Assembly: GCA_964036155.1 (NCBI GenBank)
Contig: OZ038422.1
Span: forward strand, 2,875,201-2,939,200
From: Diploscapter coronatus
Taxonomy: Eukaryota; Nematoda; Chromadorea; Rhabditida; Rhabditidae
Direction: 5' to 3'
Length of the DNA: 64,000 bases
Part shown: piece after piece, positions 1 through 12,500 of the stretch
Position numbering within the stretch: the first letter of the stretch is position 1
How the letters are laid out: every line of letters begins with the position of its first letter
Position numbers and translations under genes: made by a program
Notes under the pieces: generated by a model
Databases searched by the model: none
What the model was told of the DNA's origin: nothing
Seen by the model: the letters and a program-made list of their open reading frames with translations, nothing else

Positions 1-95
1 TGCTGAGAAAGAGTGGTACGCAATTTACTTTGTGTCTCTCGCCTTTTCTCGCTACTTTTCGACATACGAACTTTCACTTCATTTGACCGAAACGA
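1..95. mobile_element. Right half of a family B foldback element, cut by the window edge
   Basis: This stretch matches the right half of the element at 59041-59245. Shared blocks include a GGTACGCAA segment, a GTG-CTCTCGC segment and the terminal CACTT-ATTTGACCGAAAC repeat. The left terminal repeat would lie before the window. Finding two copies of the same inverted-repeat end supports a dispersed non-autonomous transposon. Confidence 0.65.
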
Positions 96-324
96 TAGTG
101 GAGGGTGTACGAAAATTAACAATTTTTCTATGAAAAGTTGATACATAGGGGGATACGAAACATTATTTTGACTTAAGGGGGTACGCGCTCGAACAATCTG
201 GCTAAATCCTATCTAGATCTGGTTACGATTAATTTTTATGTTAGAAGTGTTAGAGCAATTACAAATTTTAACTGAGCGTTTTAGAAAATTCTCAGTCGAG
301 ACAATTAGCTAATTTTAATTTCAG

Positions 325-721
325 GGTGGTTCGGGATACAGCCAACCGGGTTACAATGCTCCTCCAGGTTAGCTTTTTCTGATCATGGAACTATTCTATT
401 TTTGAATAATTTGAAAATGTTTCTAAGAATTTCACTTTGATTTTGGAGTTTTATTTTTGACCTATATTCGATGCATGTAGAAGATCATTTTCAAAGTAAT
501 AATAACTTTGAAATAGAAATATTATAATTATTAAAATGAAAGATATTGACATGCTTTAGCAAATTTCTATATTTAATGAAAGTCAGCTGGCTTATCAAAT
601 CTCTATTTAAATAAAAAAAACTTTATAAGGTATTTTTTCAGTTGGCTACAGCCAGACCCCATCCGGACAGACCGCATATTACCCGCCTAAGAAGGAGAAG
701 AAAGACTGCTGCATTCAGTAA
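325..721 (+). CDS. 3' end of a Gly/Tyr/Pro/Gln-rich protein with a CaaX-like C-terminus (partial)
   Basis: Last two exons of a gene that starts outside the window. Exons are 325-367 and 642-721, joined in phase 1, with acceptors TTTCAG and TTTTTTCAG and donor G|GTTAGC. The 40 visible residues contain the related units GYSQPGYNAPP and GYSQTPSGQTAYYPP, then a basic stretch KKEKKD and the end CCIQ, followed by TAA. The last four residues fit a CaaX prenylation box next to a polybasic patch, a known membrane-anchoring combination, so a lipid-anchored cytoplasmic-face protein is a reasonable inference. The Gly/Tyr/Pro/Gln repeats suggest a disordered tail. I do not recognise the family, and the upstream exons are not visible. 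The phase of the first exon is inferred from the open frame. Confidence 0.75.
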
Positions 722-3700
722 ATCCCTCATCCAATGTTGAAGACTAGCTCGCAAAACCCGGATTATATACAATTCTTCTCGAATTGAATTTATATAAGTC
801 GGTAATTGCATTAAACGCTTCTCTGCAATAGAAATTGAGAATATTCAAGACAATTATCTAAAGCTTCTCTTCTTTGTGTATCTGCCATTTCAGGATAAGA
901 TATGGACCTATATTATTTTGGAATTTATAAGAATGCTCCTTTTATAAATCTTCATATTTCCTACAACAGCCCATGTCCGTTTTTTGTAAATTAATAGATT
1001 TAAATTCGTTTTTCTGCTTAAAACATTATAATTTTCAGAAATATCGTTAGTTTGCAAAAAAGGATGTTTTAATTAGAAGAGGGATATGGTAACTTGAAAA
1101 TAATGTAAAAAAAGGGGCATTTTCCAAGCCTCTCCCAGTCTTGCATACTATTTCTTCATGTAGCGAAGTGGTGAACTTTCAAAATATTCTATCTAGACCC
1201 ATTTTAAACAATCTTTTATTTTTGAAAACTGGTATTAACCGAAATACGAATTTCATGTTTTATTGAAATCGCGTGACACTTATCTCAATTCATTTTTGGT
1301 AGGCCGAGAGACTAGACAATGAGAAATTTGTTGAGGTGAAGGGATTTTCGATTTCTTCATTTTCTCTCGGAATTTTAAGATTCATTATTTATCCTTTGCC
1401 GGGCAACATTAGCTAAAATATTCAGTAGAACATTTAGAAATCGTAATTTTACTCTAAAATTTTAGGTCTGGGCGGTTTGTGATAAAACTTAAGGATATTC
1501 CCAGCAAAATTTTGTTATCAACTCGTCCCAGGCCCAAAGTTTTCCTATTACAAGTATCTAGTTCTTTTTTCGCATATTAGCAATCTCACCTTTCCTCGAA
1601 TTTTCACATTTCGAAAATTCATTAATAGTTTATGACATATAGATTCTCCCACGAAAAGATGCTGACCAGTTTTCAGATTCATTTATCTTTTAGTATTTTT
1701 GCTTTTCTTTTCTTTTGAGTTTTTCGGTTCAAATATCTGATTTTGTATTACCTAGTGCCGGCTTTTTCTGAAATTCTTATCACTTTACCGTTTACTAAAT
1801 TCTAAAATTGAGCATCATTTTTTGAATAAATATGTGGTATTAGATTTATTTATTACCGCGAGTAAGGAACTAATAACCATTACAGATTAACTTTATTATT
1901 ATCTAAAATTTCGAAACCTAACTTTTTATTCCAAGTATCACCTTCAAAAATTTTTAAATTAACCTGTCGAAATTCTTCGACACAAACTAACAGATTTTTA
2001 AGATAAAATTAATCATTATCTGAAAAATAAGAAAAACTCCAACCTCAATTATTCACGCCTGGTATTTTCTCCGATCTTTCGTCGACTTCATTATCTTGGA
2101 TCTTCATCCTCCGGATTCTCACGCATTCGTCTTACTTGGAATCTGATGGAATTGAATCGTCGACGAATTATTCATTGCCATTCAAGCTTCCCTTTCAGAA
2201 ACAAACCCACAAAGCATTTTCAGATTTACTCCAATTCGCTGAAAAAAGTAATTGCTACTTACTCTTTCAACGAAATATGCTTTTTATTCACAATTTTAGG
2301 TAATTATTGATATTGAAGCATTATCATTCCATTTTTAGAGGATTTACTCTATTATTCTATTTGCTGAAGAATAATTGATATTTACTTGGCTATAATGAGC
2401 ATTTGTCAATCTAACCTAAGTAATTTACCGTTTCGATAATTCTAGATCTTTGTATTAAAATTATATCATAACCTTGGACTTTTTCATTGTAAATTAAACT
2501 CGTTTTTTCTATCCATTTATTTTTAAAACATATTTATATTTTTCGTCCAGCTTTATTCCACATCATTCTTTTCCATCACTATCATTTCTTCAAACTTGAT
2601 GATACCTATTTAACGCTCAAAACTCGCGGCGGTAAACTATCGTAATCTTCGCATAATTTCCCTGAAGACTTTGAAAATGAGTTTTTCATAAACGATCTAA
2701 AATGATGAATAATGAAGTTTATAATTCCAGCCGGTTTTAATCTTCTACACTTTATCATAAGGCAAAGGTTTTTGGCTTTTTGCAAAAGTCTACATGGAAA
2801 ATGATACGTGCGCAACTCTGCGTGATGAAATTAATTGAGCATCAGAAAAATAAGACTTTAGGCAAAAATTGAGGATAATTTTTATATACCAGCCTTTTTG
2901 GGTTTGTATCCTTCAACATTGAATGAGAGATTATTTAGGGCTTTTCTAGACTAATGAATAAAACGATCCTTTAGACGTTAACTTTCGAGCTTTCGAGTTT
3001 TAGCTATCCGACTTTGCTGTCTCTCATTTAGCGAGCCGAAAATGAATTTCCCATTTTCTGGTTCAATTTAGGGCAATTTTTGCTTATTGAAGATTTTTTT
3101 TAAACTTTCTTTAAAAATTCAAAATGGTTATGCTTCAACAGTTCATCTGTAATATTTAAATGTTTTTATAGTAGTAAGATTTTAGGGCTATCATTACAAA
3201 TAAACAATCCATCATAGCCTAGCCATTTTCATCACCCAATCATGTTCATTAACGAATATAAGCCACGCCTCTTCTATTCCCAAAATACGTGTATCGCGAA
3301 GAAAATATTCCAGACGGCGTGGCATCGCTTCCCTCTTCTAAAAAAGAAAACACAAATCTCTCGCTTGTATTGAAGCATGAGAGCAAGATAATATTTTTCA
3401 CCGCATGAAAAAGAGAGGAGTCAAATAATGGCATATAAAGTGCGCTTAATACTCAATTACGGTAATAGACGTCTGGCATATCCACCGAAATCTGCCAATT
3501 TCACATGCAAAGGGCCTTCGTTAATGAACATGACTGAGTGTTTGTGAATACTTACGAAAATGTATACTTCAAAATTTTAGAAATTTAGATGGGGAAAGAT
3601 GAAATTAATCTCGCTCGCATATAATTTTGTCTACAAGTTACCTACCAAAACAATTTGATCCTTCGAAAATGTACGTTTCAAAAATTTTCTCATCTATTTT

Positions 3701-4578
3701 GAAGAGAAATGTCAAAATAATTCGTAATTCGGACAACTTCCAATATAAAATGATGTGTAATATCATTTTTCGACGTTGCCATTTGCTTCGTACACTTGTA
3801 ATTCTTGCAATTTATCCACATTGTATCGTTTCATCACTTCCTTATCTCCCGATTCAACTTTTGGCCTCGCCTTTTTGTTGTTCTTTTATACTACCCATCT
3901 TTAAAAAGTCCCCTATTCAAGCATATCTCTCCGAAACCACCCATGATATCTTGAAAAATGCTTTATTTTCCTATTTTTTCAAGCATCCGCTCGATTTTTC
4001 ACTTTATTTCCCTCCGACTTTCGGCTTTAATCCGAAAACCCATTCTCTAGGCGAAATTGCGCACCGCGCGCATTTCTCCTGTCAAATAGCGGCTCGAATT
4101 TCTAAATTCCTTAATTCACGGCGAATTTCCCGTGAAATTTCTAAGCGCTCTGACCCTCGAAAAAACCCGCAGATCAGATTTTTTGCCCCAAAGTGTTCCC
4201 GGGAATATTGTCTATCGTGATTCTCTAATTCTTTCGCGAAAAAACTAGGGAAAATGTTTCGATTCGTCAAGGTTTATTTTATCGCATTTTCGTGTTTTGA
4301 ACATGGCTATGTTCGTGTAAGCAGTGAAAAATCGACGAAATACTATGGAGTTATAGTAATCCGCTAACTCCATAATATTCCGTTAAGAAATGTGTTTCGT
4401 CGAGTTTCAAACACGAAAATATGTTTTATTAATTATAATATTTGAAAATTGTGGTACCGTGAAATGAAAACGTGATTTGTTCGTTTTGCGTCTGCCATTT
4501 CATTAATTTCACGATTCTACTTGCTCTTTTAAGTTTTTTTTTCGATTCTTTCCGAAAAAACTCAACCTTCAGGCACCG
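722..4578. other. Intergenic stretch, no gene recognised
   Basis: AT-rich sequence without convincing exons. The longest open stretch on the + strand, 3627-4220, has no clear ATG at its start (it opens at TTG) and no recognisable domain, so I do not call it. A foldback element lies at 4299-4420 just upstream of the next gene. A GC-richer patch around 4020-4220 may belong to the promoter or outron of the gene at 4579. Confidence 0.5.
4299..4420. repeat. Imperfect inverted repeat (foldback element)
   Basis: The left arm carries TTTTCGTGTTTTGAA, then CGACGAAATACTATGGAGTTA. The right arm carries CTAACTCCATAATATT, then TTTCGTCG and TTCAAACACGAAAA, which is the reverse complement in the same order. 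About 120 bp in total. It is probably an old MITE-like insertion in the 5' flank of the 69-residue gene. No target duplication could be assigned. Confidence 0.6.
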
Positions 4579-4872
4579 ATGTCCGACAATTTGAGCTCTG
4601 ACCGAATCGATATCATCGAATCGGCAAAAACTCCGACGAACGGCGAGCAGAAAGACATTAAGGATGAATTCAAGTAAGATTTTGTTTCAAAATTCCTCAT
4701 AAAATTACCTTTTTCAAAGTTTTTTCGTTGAAATTGAAATTTTGATGAAAATTTCAGGCAAGCGATAGACGAAACGATCAACACCGTGTGCAGCGTCATA
4801 ACGAAAACTGCCAACAGTCGTTCGAACTCGAGAGAAAGCCGTACCCAAAAACCTGTCATTAAGGCCGAATAA
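4579..4872 (+). CDS. Hypothetical 69-residue protein, two exons
   Basis: Exons are 4579-4673 and 4758-4872 (95 + 115 nt, 69 codons plus TAA). The donor is GTAAG and the acceptor is ATTTCAG; the intron is 84 nt. The start ATG lies 7 nt after an acceptor-like CCTTCAG at 4566-4571, which fits a trans-splice site and decides the start. The protein begins MSDNLSSDRIDIIESAK, is polar and charged, has a Ser/Arg-rich segment (SRSNSRESR) and ends KPVIKAE. It has no signal peptide and no membrane segment. An AATAAA signal at 4897-4902 closes the unit. I do not recognise the family. Clean splice sites, frame closure and the polyA signal make it likely real, although so short a model could be an end of something larger. 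Confidence 0.65.
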
Positions 4873-6570
4873 TTTTTCTTCGTTCAAGTCTGTTTCAATA
4901 AATTCAAAATATTGAATATTTGAATTCATATTACTACTCTTTCTAACTGTTATTGAGACATAAATGAGAATTTTTATTTTCTTTTCGAAAACTAGACTCG
5001 TACCATTTTATTTGATTTATTTTCTTCTAAACCTCCAAATAAACGACAATTTTTGAATGATCTAAATATTTATTATCGTCTCATAGTATTCGAAAATATA
5101 ATTATTCCATATCGTGAACATAAAAATGAATGAAATTACATTTGGAAAGCGAGAATTTCGGAATTGCACAACCTTTACTGATTTTTGTTGATAGACTAGA
5201 AAGAATCTCAAACTAAGTTGAAATTGATTTCATACATACGCCAGGTAAAGTGTATACAAAAATATGTAAATTTTGCAAAAAGGAATATCTTAAAATTGTA
5301 TACATTTTAAGTTCGCATTATGCCACGATATACGAAAGTTCAATATTATTATGCTCTGAAAATACCGAAGAATAAATATACAAATGACTGAAGGAAAAAA
5401 TCGTAAGAGAAAAGACTTATATAGTGAGCTTATTATATGCATAGATAAAATAATAGCTATAAAATAAAACAAAAATCGTGATAGTCAAAAGGTAAAGAGA
5501 TAGTCCCTCATAAATGAGATTTTCAAACCGGATTCTCAAATTATTGTCAGAAGTAAACCATCTAAGAACATTTGAAGGAAAACCTTGAATATGTACCTAA
5601 AATTGTGCCATTATGACACGGGTCATAGCAAAAGAATAAAATAATATAAAATATAGCTATTCGGGCAGTTTCGGAACTGAAAACGAATGACATTAGATTG
5701 AAGTTTGATGATAATTGCGTAATTTTGAGGATAAAATGCGGCCAAAAATGTTAGGCTTCTTGAAAACTATCATAGTTTTACTAAAGGAAACATGGTTTTT
5801 CCAAGAAGCCAGAATAAAATAACAACAAAACGGGGGACATACAAATCGACTAGACAATATGTAGAAAAGAATGAAGTTGTAAAATCGGTGAATATCTTAA
5901 TATTTATTATTAGTTTAGCGGAGCTAAACACGGAATCCACATTTCAAAATATCATGTCATTCCTTCATATTTTTTAAACATTTTTAATTTCACCGTTTTT
6001 ATATTCTTTGATAGAAAAATTGAAACTCAATAAATTTACAATAGAATTTCTAACCGTTCGGCTCGCATCGAAAGGAAAAAAAACGTTTTTTTTCGACGAC
6101 GAAAAATGAAAACCAAAAAATCTCGAAAAATAAGCTCTAGGTATTTTCATGTGATAGTTAGAAGGCTACTAGGGAAGAAAAAAGATTTTTAAAGTAATTT
6201 TTGAAAAAAATGGCAATGAAATCTTAGAAAAGTATTAAATCCCTGCTTTTCCTGGACGAAAATATTTCATGTTTCAAGTTTTCTCAAATAGAAGCTCGGA
6301 TCTTCTATTGTTGAGAATAAATGATGTCTATGGAAAAATTCAATGATATTCAATTGGTTAAATCTGGATAGTTATGGTTAAATAGTGTCGCACAAGCGTT
6401 ATGCAATAATTCTCAAACATTGACGATTTATCCAGATTTTCTTTGAACCATATCGTAATTTTTCTTACAGAAGGGCATACCCTACTACTTTCGGACTCTT
6501 TAGAGGAGTCCGTTATATTGTGGAGTACCTTTCTATTATAGATACCCTTCTATTAGAATAAATGTCATAT
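4873..6570. other. Convergent intergenic stretch, no gene seen
   Basis: It lies between the 3' end of the + strand 69-residue gene and the 3' end of the - strand cysteine-rich gene. It contains the AATAAA at 4897-4902 and AT-rich sequence. A short hairpin occurs around 6499-6512 (CGGACTC and GAGTCCG). No exon is supported. Confidence 0.5.
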
Positions 6571-9500
6571 CTAATTTCTGAATAGCATGTAAGTGAGCAT
6601 GATCGTGAAAAGACTCATTATCGAGGTGATTTGCGGTGCACTATCAGGTTGATGTTGCAGTCCCGAATGACCGTTCGGCTTCTGCTCCACGTTTTGATCT
6701 TCGGATGAAGAGGGCACCTGAAAATTTTGGAATTTCATCGGATCTATATAAAAATGACATTTTTCTAGCTTTATATGAGTTAGCGGACTGTTTAATAATA
6801 TAATATTGAAATATTCGAAATTTCGTGTGAATTATCGAGCATTTTAAAACCTATGCATAGATGTTTTTCAACTTTGACAATATTTTACTAAAAAGTGCCG
6901 ATATACTATTTTCGGAAGCTTAGTCATTTAAAAATTCAGTCTTTAAAAGTCACTTATAAAACTTACCGCATTTTCTTCCTCGGTCCCTTCCTCCTCCTTG
7001 GCTGGTATTTTGCAATCGAAATTGCAGCCCTCCATTTTGTCAGGGTGCATTCCCTTGAACATCATGATCAACGACTTGCACATCAGCTGCAACAATCATA
7101 TTCATCATTTTTCTCTCAAATCAAAGTTAGCCTTAACCTCGAGTTCAAAACTCTTAATCATTACTATAATTTTGAGCCCAGTGTTAAGTCTAACTCAAAT
7201 CTTAATCGCTTTGAATATCATACTTGTGCAGCGTCGTGCTTCGAGCACAGACCCGTCATCGCCGAGATGTACTCTTGCAGCTTCTCGTTCACCTGGAAAT
7301 GTATTAATTCGGATTTTAAAATCCAATTAGAAAAAATAATACAATATTTTGATGATGATTAGTATTTAGATTTTTATACAAGTTTCAAACATTTTGATAT
7401 TACTTCATCGAATATTTGCACTAATGCTTTCAACAAGCGAGCTAGATATGATGATGATGAAAATTTCTTTCGTAATAAGTTCCAGAAAAATGAACATTCC
7501 GGAGCTGATTTTCTATTATATTTTGTCTTCGTATTAGCATTCTATCGTCATAAAATTACGAATTTTCGAAATATAAGAAAAAAAAACTGCCTGTTTTGTA
7601 TTTATGGAATAACAATAGTTCCGCTCTGAGGTCGACACTGATCAAAATTTACGATAAACAATCTTACCTTATCACAAATTTCATCATCGCCGTGCTCGAT
7701 GAACTTCTCTGTCAGGTATGTGCCCGCGGACAGAGTCATTTCGCCGATTTTTTCCGACTTGAGACATTCTCTATGATTCGCCAGAATCTCTTGACCCTCT
7801 TGCGAGCACGCGTAGGTTAGGAGGTAGTAACTCTGAATTTTTTTTTTTTAAATAAATACTTTAATTTTTGTAAATTCTAGTGAAAGTTTCAAGCAATTTT
7901 ATGACTATTATACTTATTCGTCGATCTTATTGCGTATGTAGATTCATCCGTCTTATAAATATGTTTCAAAATATTCGAAGATATTGAGAATATTTTTCTT
8001 TTTATTATGTTTCCATTTGGGATAAAATATCGTAAACAATTCATACCTTTAAAAACGAGCCCGAGTTTTTCCTGTGCGTTAGGAGGTCTGACACTGTATT
8101 CGAGACTTCGACGATTTCCGAGTGTTTGCAATTGTGCGCCACGGGATTTCCATCCTGAAGTTAAAATGTTCTTTGAAATTCCCTAAATTTTCCTCCCTAA
8201 TTATCGATTTTAGCCTAATTTGTAAATGTTCCTTTTCGCGCATTTCAGGCTGGTTTGGACTACTTCCGCTTCGTTTACGCGCTTAATGATTCTCTGTGCA
8301 ATTTGCCGCCTAGCAAGCTAAATGAGAAAGTAGTACGTAATCAAGGAGGCAGCAGAGAAATGAAAACGAGATAGTGGGTAATCAGAGAGAAAATGGAGAT
8401 TTAGATAGAAGAATTTGTAAGTGATGATGGAAACCTTTGAACGGACCGATATAATGAATTTTAGACTTGAAACTAAACAAATAATAACATTTTTAAGGAG
8501 CATTTTAATAATGTTTTTGCTAAATTTAACTGATTACATCAAGTAGCACAAAATTGATAGATGTTACTCCTATGGCGGAGATACCAAATTATAATATAAT
8601 CTCATCATCTCTCCCAATATAAATCAAGTGATCTCACGATCTCAATCTTCTCAAGCCTTTACCACATTTAAGTTTTCTTATTAATTGATTAATTGACTAA
8701 TAATAAAATGACTGAAATTTCTCAGGGTTAGGAACTCTGGTTTTAACAAATGATTCACAGGATCTTTATGCTAATCGAAATTATTTCTAAGTTATTATCC
8801 CCCTAACTTCCTATATTCGCCCCCTCTCACTCTTTGTGCATTGCTTATTTTCCCCCACAAACAGTCGGCCTCTGTCTCAATCTCCTCTTTAGCCTGACCG
8901 CCTAATCAGCTTATGCCTAATTCACACGAGAAACAGAAACTGAACGCATAGAGCAAAAGAAGAAGAAGGAGGAAATTAGAATATCGACCGTTCTCGAAAA
9001 ATAAAGATGACCTTCTGTATTTGACGCTGTGTGTTGTGCATAAAATCTGATCTGTGTAAAACTTGACGCTGTTTGCGAATAAATATGGGCATAAATTACT
9101 AATGACCATAATTATTATCAAGAGAAAATGAGGTTGAAGGCGTAGAGAAGAAAGAAAAGGAAAATAGAATACTGGCTGATTCATTAAAATAAAATCTCAT
9201 CTCCGATCAAAGAAATTGCATAACGATGAATGATTAGATATAATTTCCGAATTCATTGTGAAAATAATAATGATCAAGTATGCAAATTCCACGGAGAATC
9301 ATAATATATTGTTTGAAACGTATTTTTAAAGCTGCTATCACAATTCAAAATATCTCACACAAGAGTAATAAATCGCTATATCAAATTTGTAGTTTTTTTT
9401 TTATAATAGAAAACTCGCGTAATCAAGTTATACTCTATCATTAAACTATAAATACACCAAAATACAGGTGCAAATAAAAACAGACGTACCTGGATGCACT

Positions 9501-12500
9501 TCTGGAGTTCCTCCAAATGAACGCATTGGTCTTGAGTGATCGTGACGACGTTGTCCTTCAACTCGTACAGTGTCCAGGCCCATTCATCCAGAATGTTGAT
9601 GAAACATTTCACAAGGCCGACGTAGTTGCACTCAAAATGTTCAAATTTTATATTAAAAAATAATAATGGTCTTTTGATAATTATTTTTTTTAATAGTTTT
9701 TGGCTATTTGGAAACTGCGAGACTACGAGACATGAAATATAGGCGAAATGGTATAAGGCTAGGGCAGGGTATGGAAGATGATAGGCTTTCTTTTCCCGCG
9801 CTATTTCTCAATGTCTCGTGTCTCATGATTTCGCGGTTTCCAAGTTGTCTTTTTCAATACTGCATGATTCCGAGACCATTCATTTGTTATTATCTTTATA
9901 TTGATCATTTCAACAAAATTTGGAACCTATTTGAAGAATATCTACTCCAAGGATATCACTATTGATCTATTCATTTTCAGCTCTTTTTGCAACATTATAA
10001 GAAACTACTGATCTGTAAGCAAACTTAAATGGAAAAGTGATCGGAATCCTCCAAAAATCCCAACACATATTCGAATCATCTCATTCCTTTCATCCCCAAA
10101 GCATGGCATATTTCATCGCACTCAATTAACATATCCATCTCATCTCATCTCTGCTCGAAACCCAAACATACGCATAAGAGATGGATTGTCATGGGTAATG
10201 TGTGTACGCGTTATATAAATGACCGGATAGTTAGGAGGGTGGCTTTAACCCCCAAGGGAAAATGCTGCGTTCAGCTGCCCTAGCCGCTGAGCCAAATGAC
10301 CAATTTCAAACCGCAGAACATGTCCGTGCCTTGTCATAATAACCAACCAGATTCGATTATGGTGACAAGATGAGATGAGGAAATGAGTTCTGACTCGGAA
10401 ACTTTGCAAAAAAGTATTGATATGCTGCAAATTTTACGTGGATCGAAAACCAAACATGCTTTAAATTTTAGCACGAAAAAGTTCGTATTTTAACTCGAAA
10501 TTATATAAAACCGAATTTTCGACACACCCCTCTCTTTGACACTTGAACCATCGCCAAATTTAGTATTCACGTTCGTTTCTATTTACGTGAATATGACATT
10601 GCAAATTCTAAAGCCATCCGTCTCCTTGCACATTCAATATGGCGATATGCGTTCATTTTAGTATCTCAAATATGATTCGAAAATTTTTACGTATCTTTGA
10701 ATCAGAATATCCGCTAAGCCGCATATATAACAAATATATTATCTTGTTTATCATCTAGCTGCCATATCGCTAATTCTAATTACATGGTACATTTCTTATT
10801 CTTAGGAAACTGATTGGGTACAATTCTTTTCATGCCATATGCCCCAGGTTAGGTAAGGTTAATTACGCGCGATTTCTCTTTTACCCAGATTGCCCCTGTC
10901 AATCTATTATCGGTCCTTTCAATGACCGTGGATACATTTATGGAAGAAATATGATGCGATTTCGATAGGTTTTACCTCATTTTGGAGAAATAGAATAGAT
11001 TTTGATGCGTGGAAAGGATCCTATGCGGTGTTTTCCATTCATGGATGAAATATCGCACGATTTCATGATTGAAAATAGCATGAGTTTTGGAGAGACAGAA
11101 AGTAACGATCAATCTTCTGCAAGTTTTGATTGAGACGGATCGAAATTCAATGTGACATTTGTGCACTTTCAAGAATGAGATTGACATTTGCAGAGTTGCC
11201 AAAAAAGGTGATATAGATGCACAGTAAAACAATCTCGATTTTGTAAACGTTTCAAAAATTTTCATTGCTACTATAACAATTGCAAAAATATCCACCAATT
11301 TCCACATAATAATTTTGTATAAAGATAGTTTTCTTTGAAGTTAAGAGAAGAGATTTTTTTAATTCTATAATATATTTCGTAAAGTTTTCCCTAAATTTTG
11401 GCATTATGCTGTCCTTCTATTATTTTCTATTTTTGCTGCTTTCTGTTTTGTTTCCTTTTCAACTGGCACATTTTGTCTGTTTGTCCCTGCAGAAATTCTC
11501 CTCAATTAGGCTAGAGTTTCAACAGAGAAAAGCTAAATCTCGAACATTTTTGAGAATCCTTCGAAAAAGCCATTTTTAGATAATTTTCTCTTTCTGGCCA
11601 GAAAATTCACTTATTATTAGGTAAGAAGAAAAATGGTGGAGTGACCAATAGTTTGAAACACACAGAATAAATAGAAAAACTCCGAACTTTCTAAATCCAG
11701 ATTCGATATTTGGGCCATTAAGAAGCATTCTATGCGTATTAATACCACTTTTTAGTATTTTTAATTCGAATTAACCCACTGCTAATCCAAAATTATCCCT
11801 TTTGAAAAATTCTTTTATTCGAAACTTCCCTAACTTTGTGACCTAGCAAATTCCTCATCTATTATTATATGGTCAGTTCAGTAGGTGAGAACCCTTGGAA
11901 TTGCTAGTTAGTTGCAAAGAAAATAGCATAGTAAAGAGAAGCTCGAAAGACTATGCGAAAATGAGAGATTCAAAGAAGTCGAGCTTTAAGGCGTTTTGAA
12001 TTATGCACATTTTGCAAGCGCTGAAAGAGGTGAAAAGTTAGAGAAAATTAAGGAGGACGAAAAAACGAGAGGCAAAAAGAAGTAAGAAAAGTGAAATAGT
12101 GAAAAGAAAGAAATAAGAAAAAGTTAAGGAGGAAGGAATTTTGAAGAAAAAGAATCAGGAAAAAGGAGAGAGAATAGAAAATTCCGAGGAAAAAGAAGCC
12201 AGAAAAAGTTAGAGATCAAGAATTTCTGAGAGAAAAGCGAATAAAAAGGTGCTTCTCCAAACTTGGTCATTTTCTATACAGAAAGGATTGGCAATAGAGG
12301 AGGAGGTTTTCTCAAGGATGCTGCATTCTCCTCTTTCAAACATTACGCAATTAGACACTCTCAATGAGGCTAATGACGGACGATGACCATGGAAAGAAGT
12401 TGAGAAAAATCGTAGTTTTATGAAGATATTTCAAAAATTCGAAATCTGCTAAAGAAGCTAGAGAGTTTGATTTTAGCACTTACTTGGCAGTATTATTAAT

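Noticed and set aside
3627..4220. 197-codon open frame on the + strand
   Set aside because: It opens at TTG rather than ATG, has no recognisable domain, and its hydrophobic, Ser/Phe-rich composition looks like translated AT-rich sequence. No splice or polyA context supports it.
6895..7362. 155-codon open frame on the + strand
   Set aside because: It is the opposite-strand shadow of exons 5 and 6 of the cysteine-rich gene, which have correct splice sites and phases.
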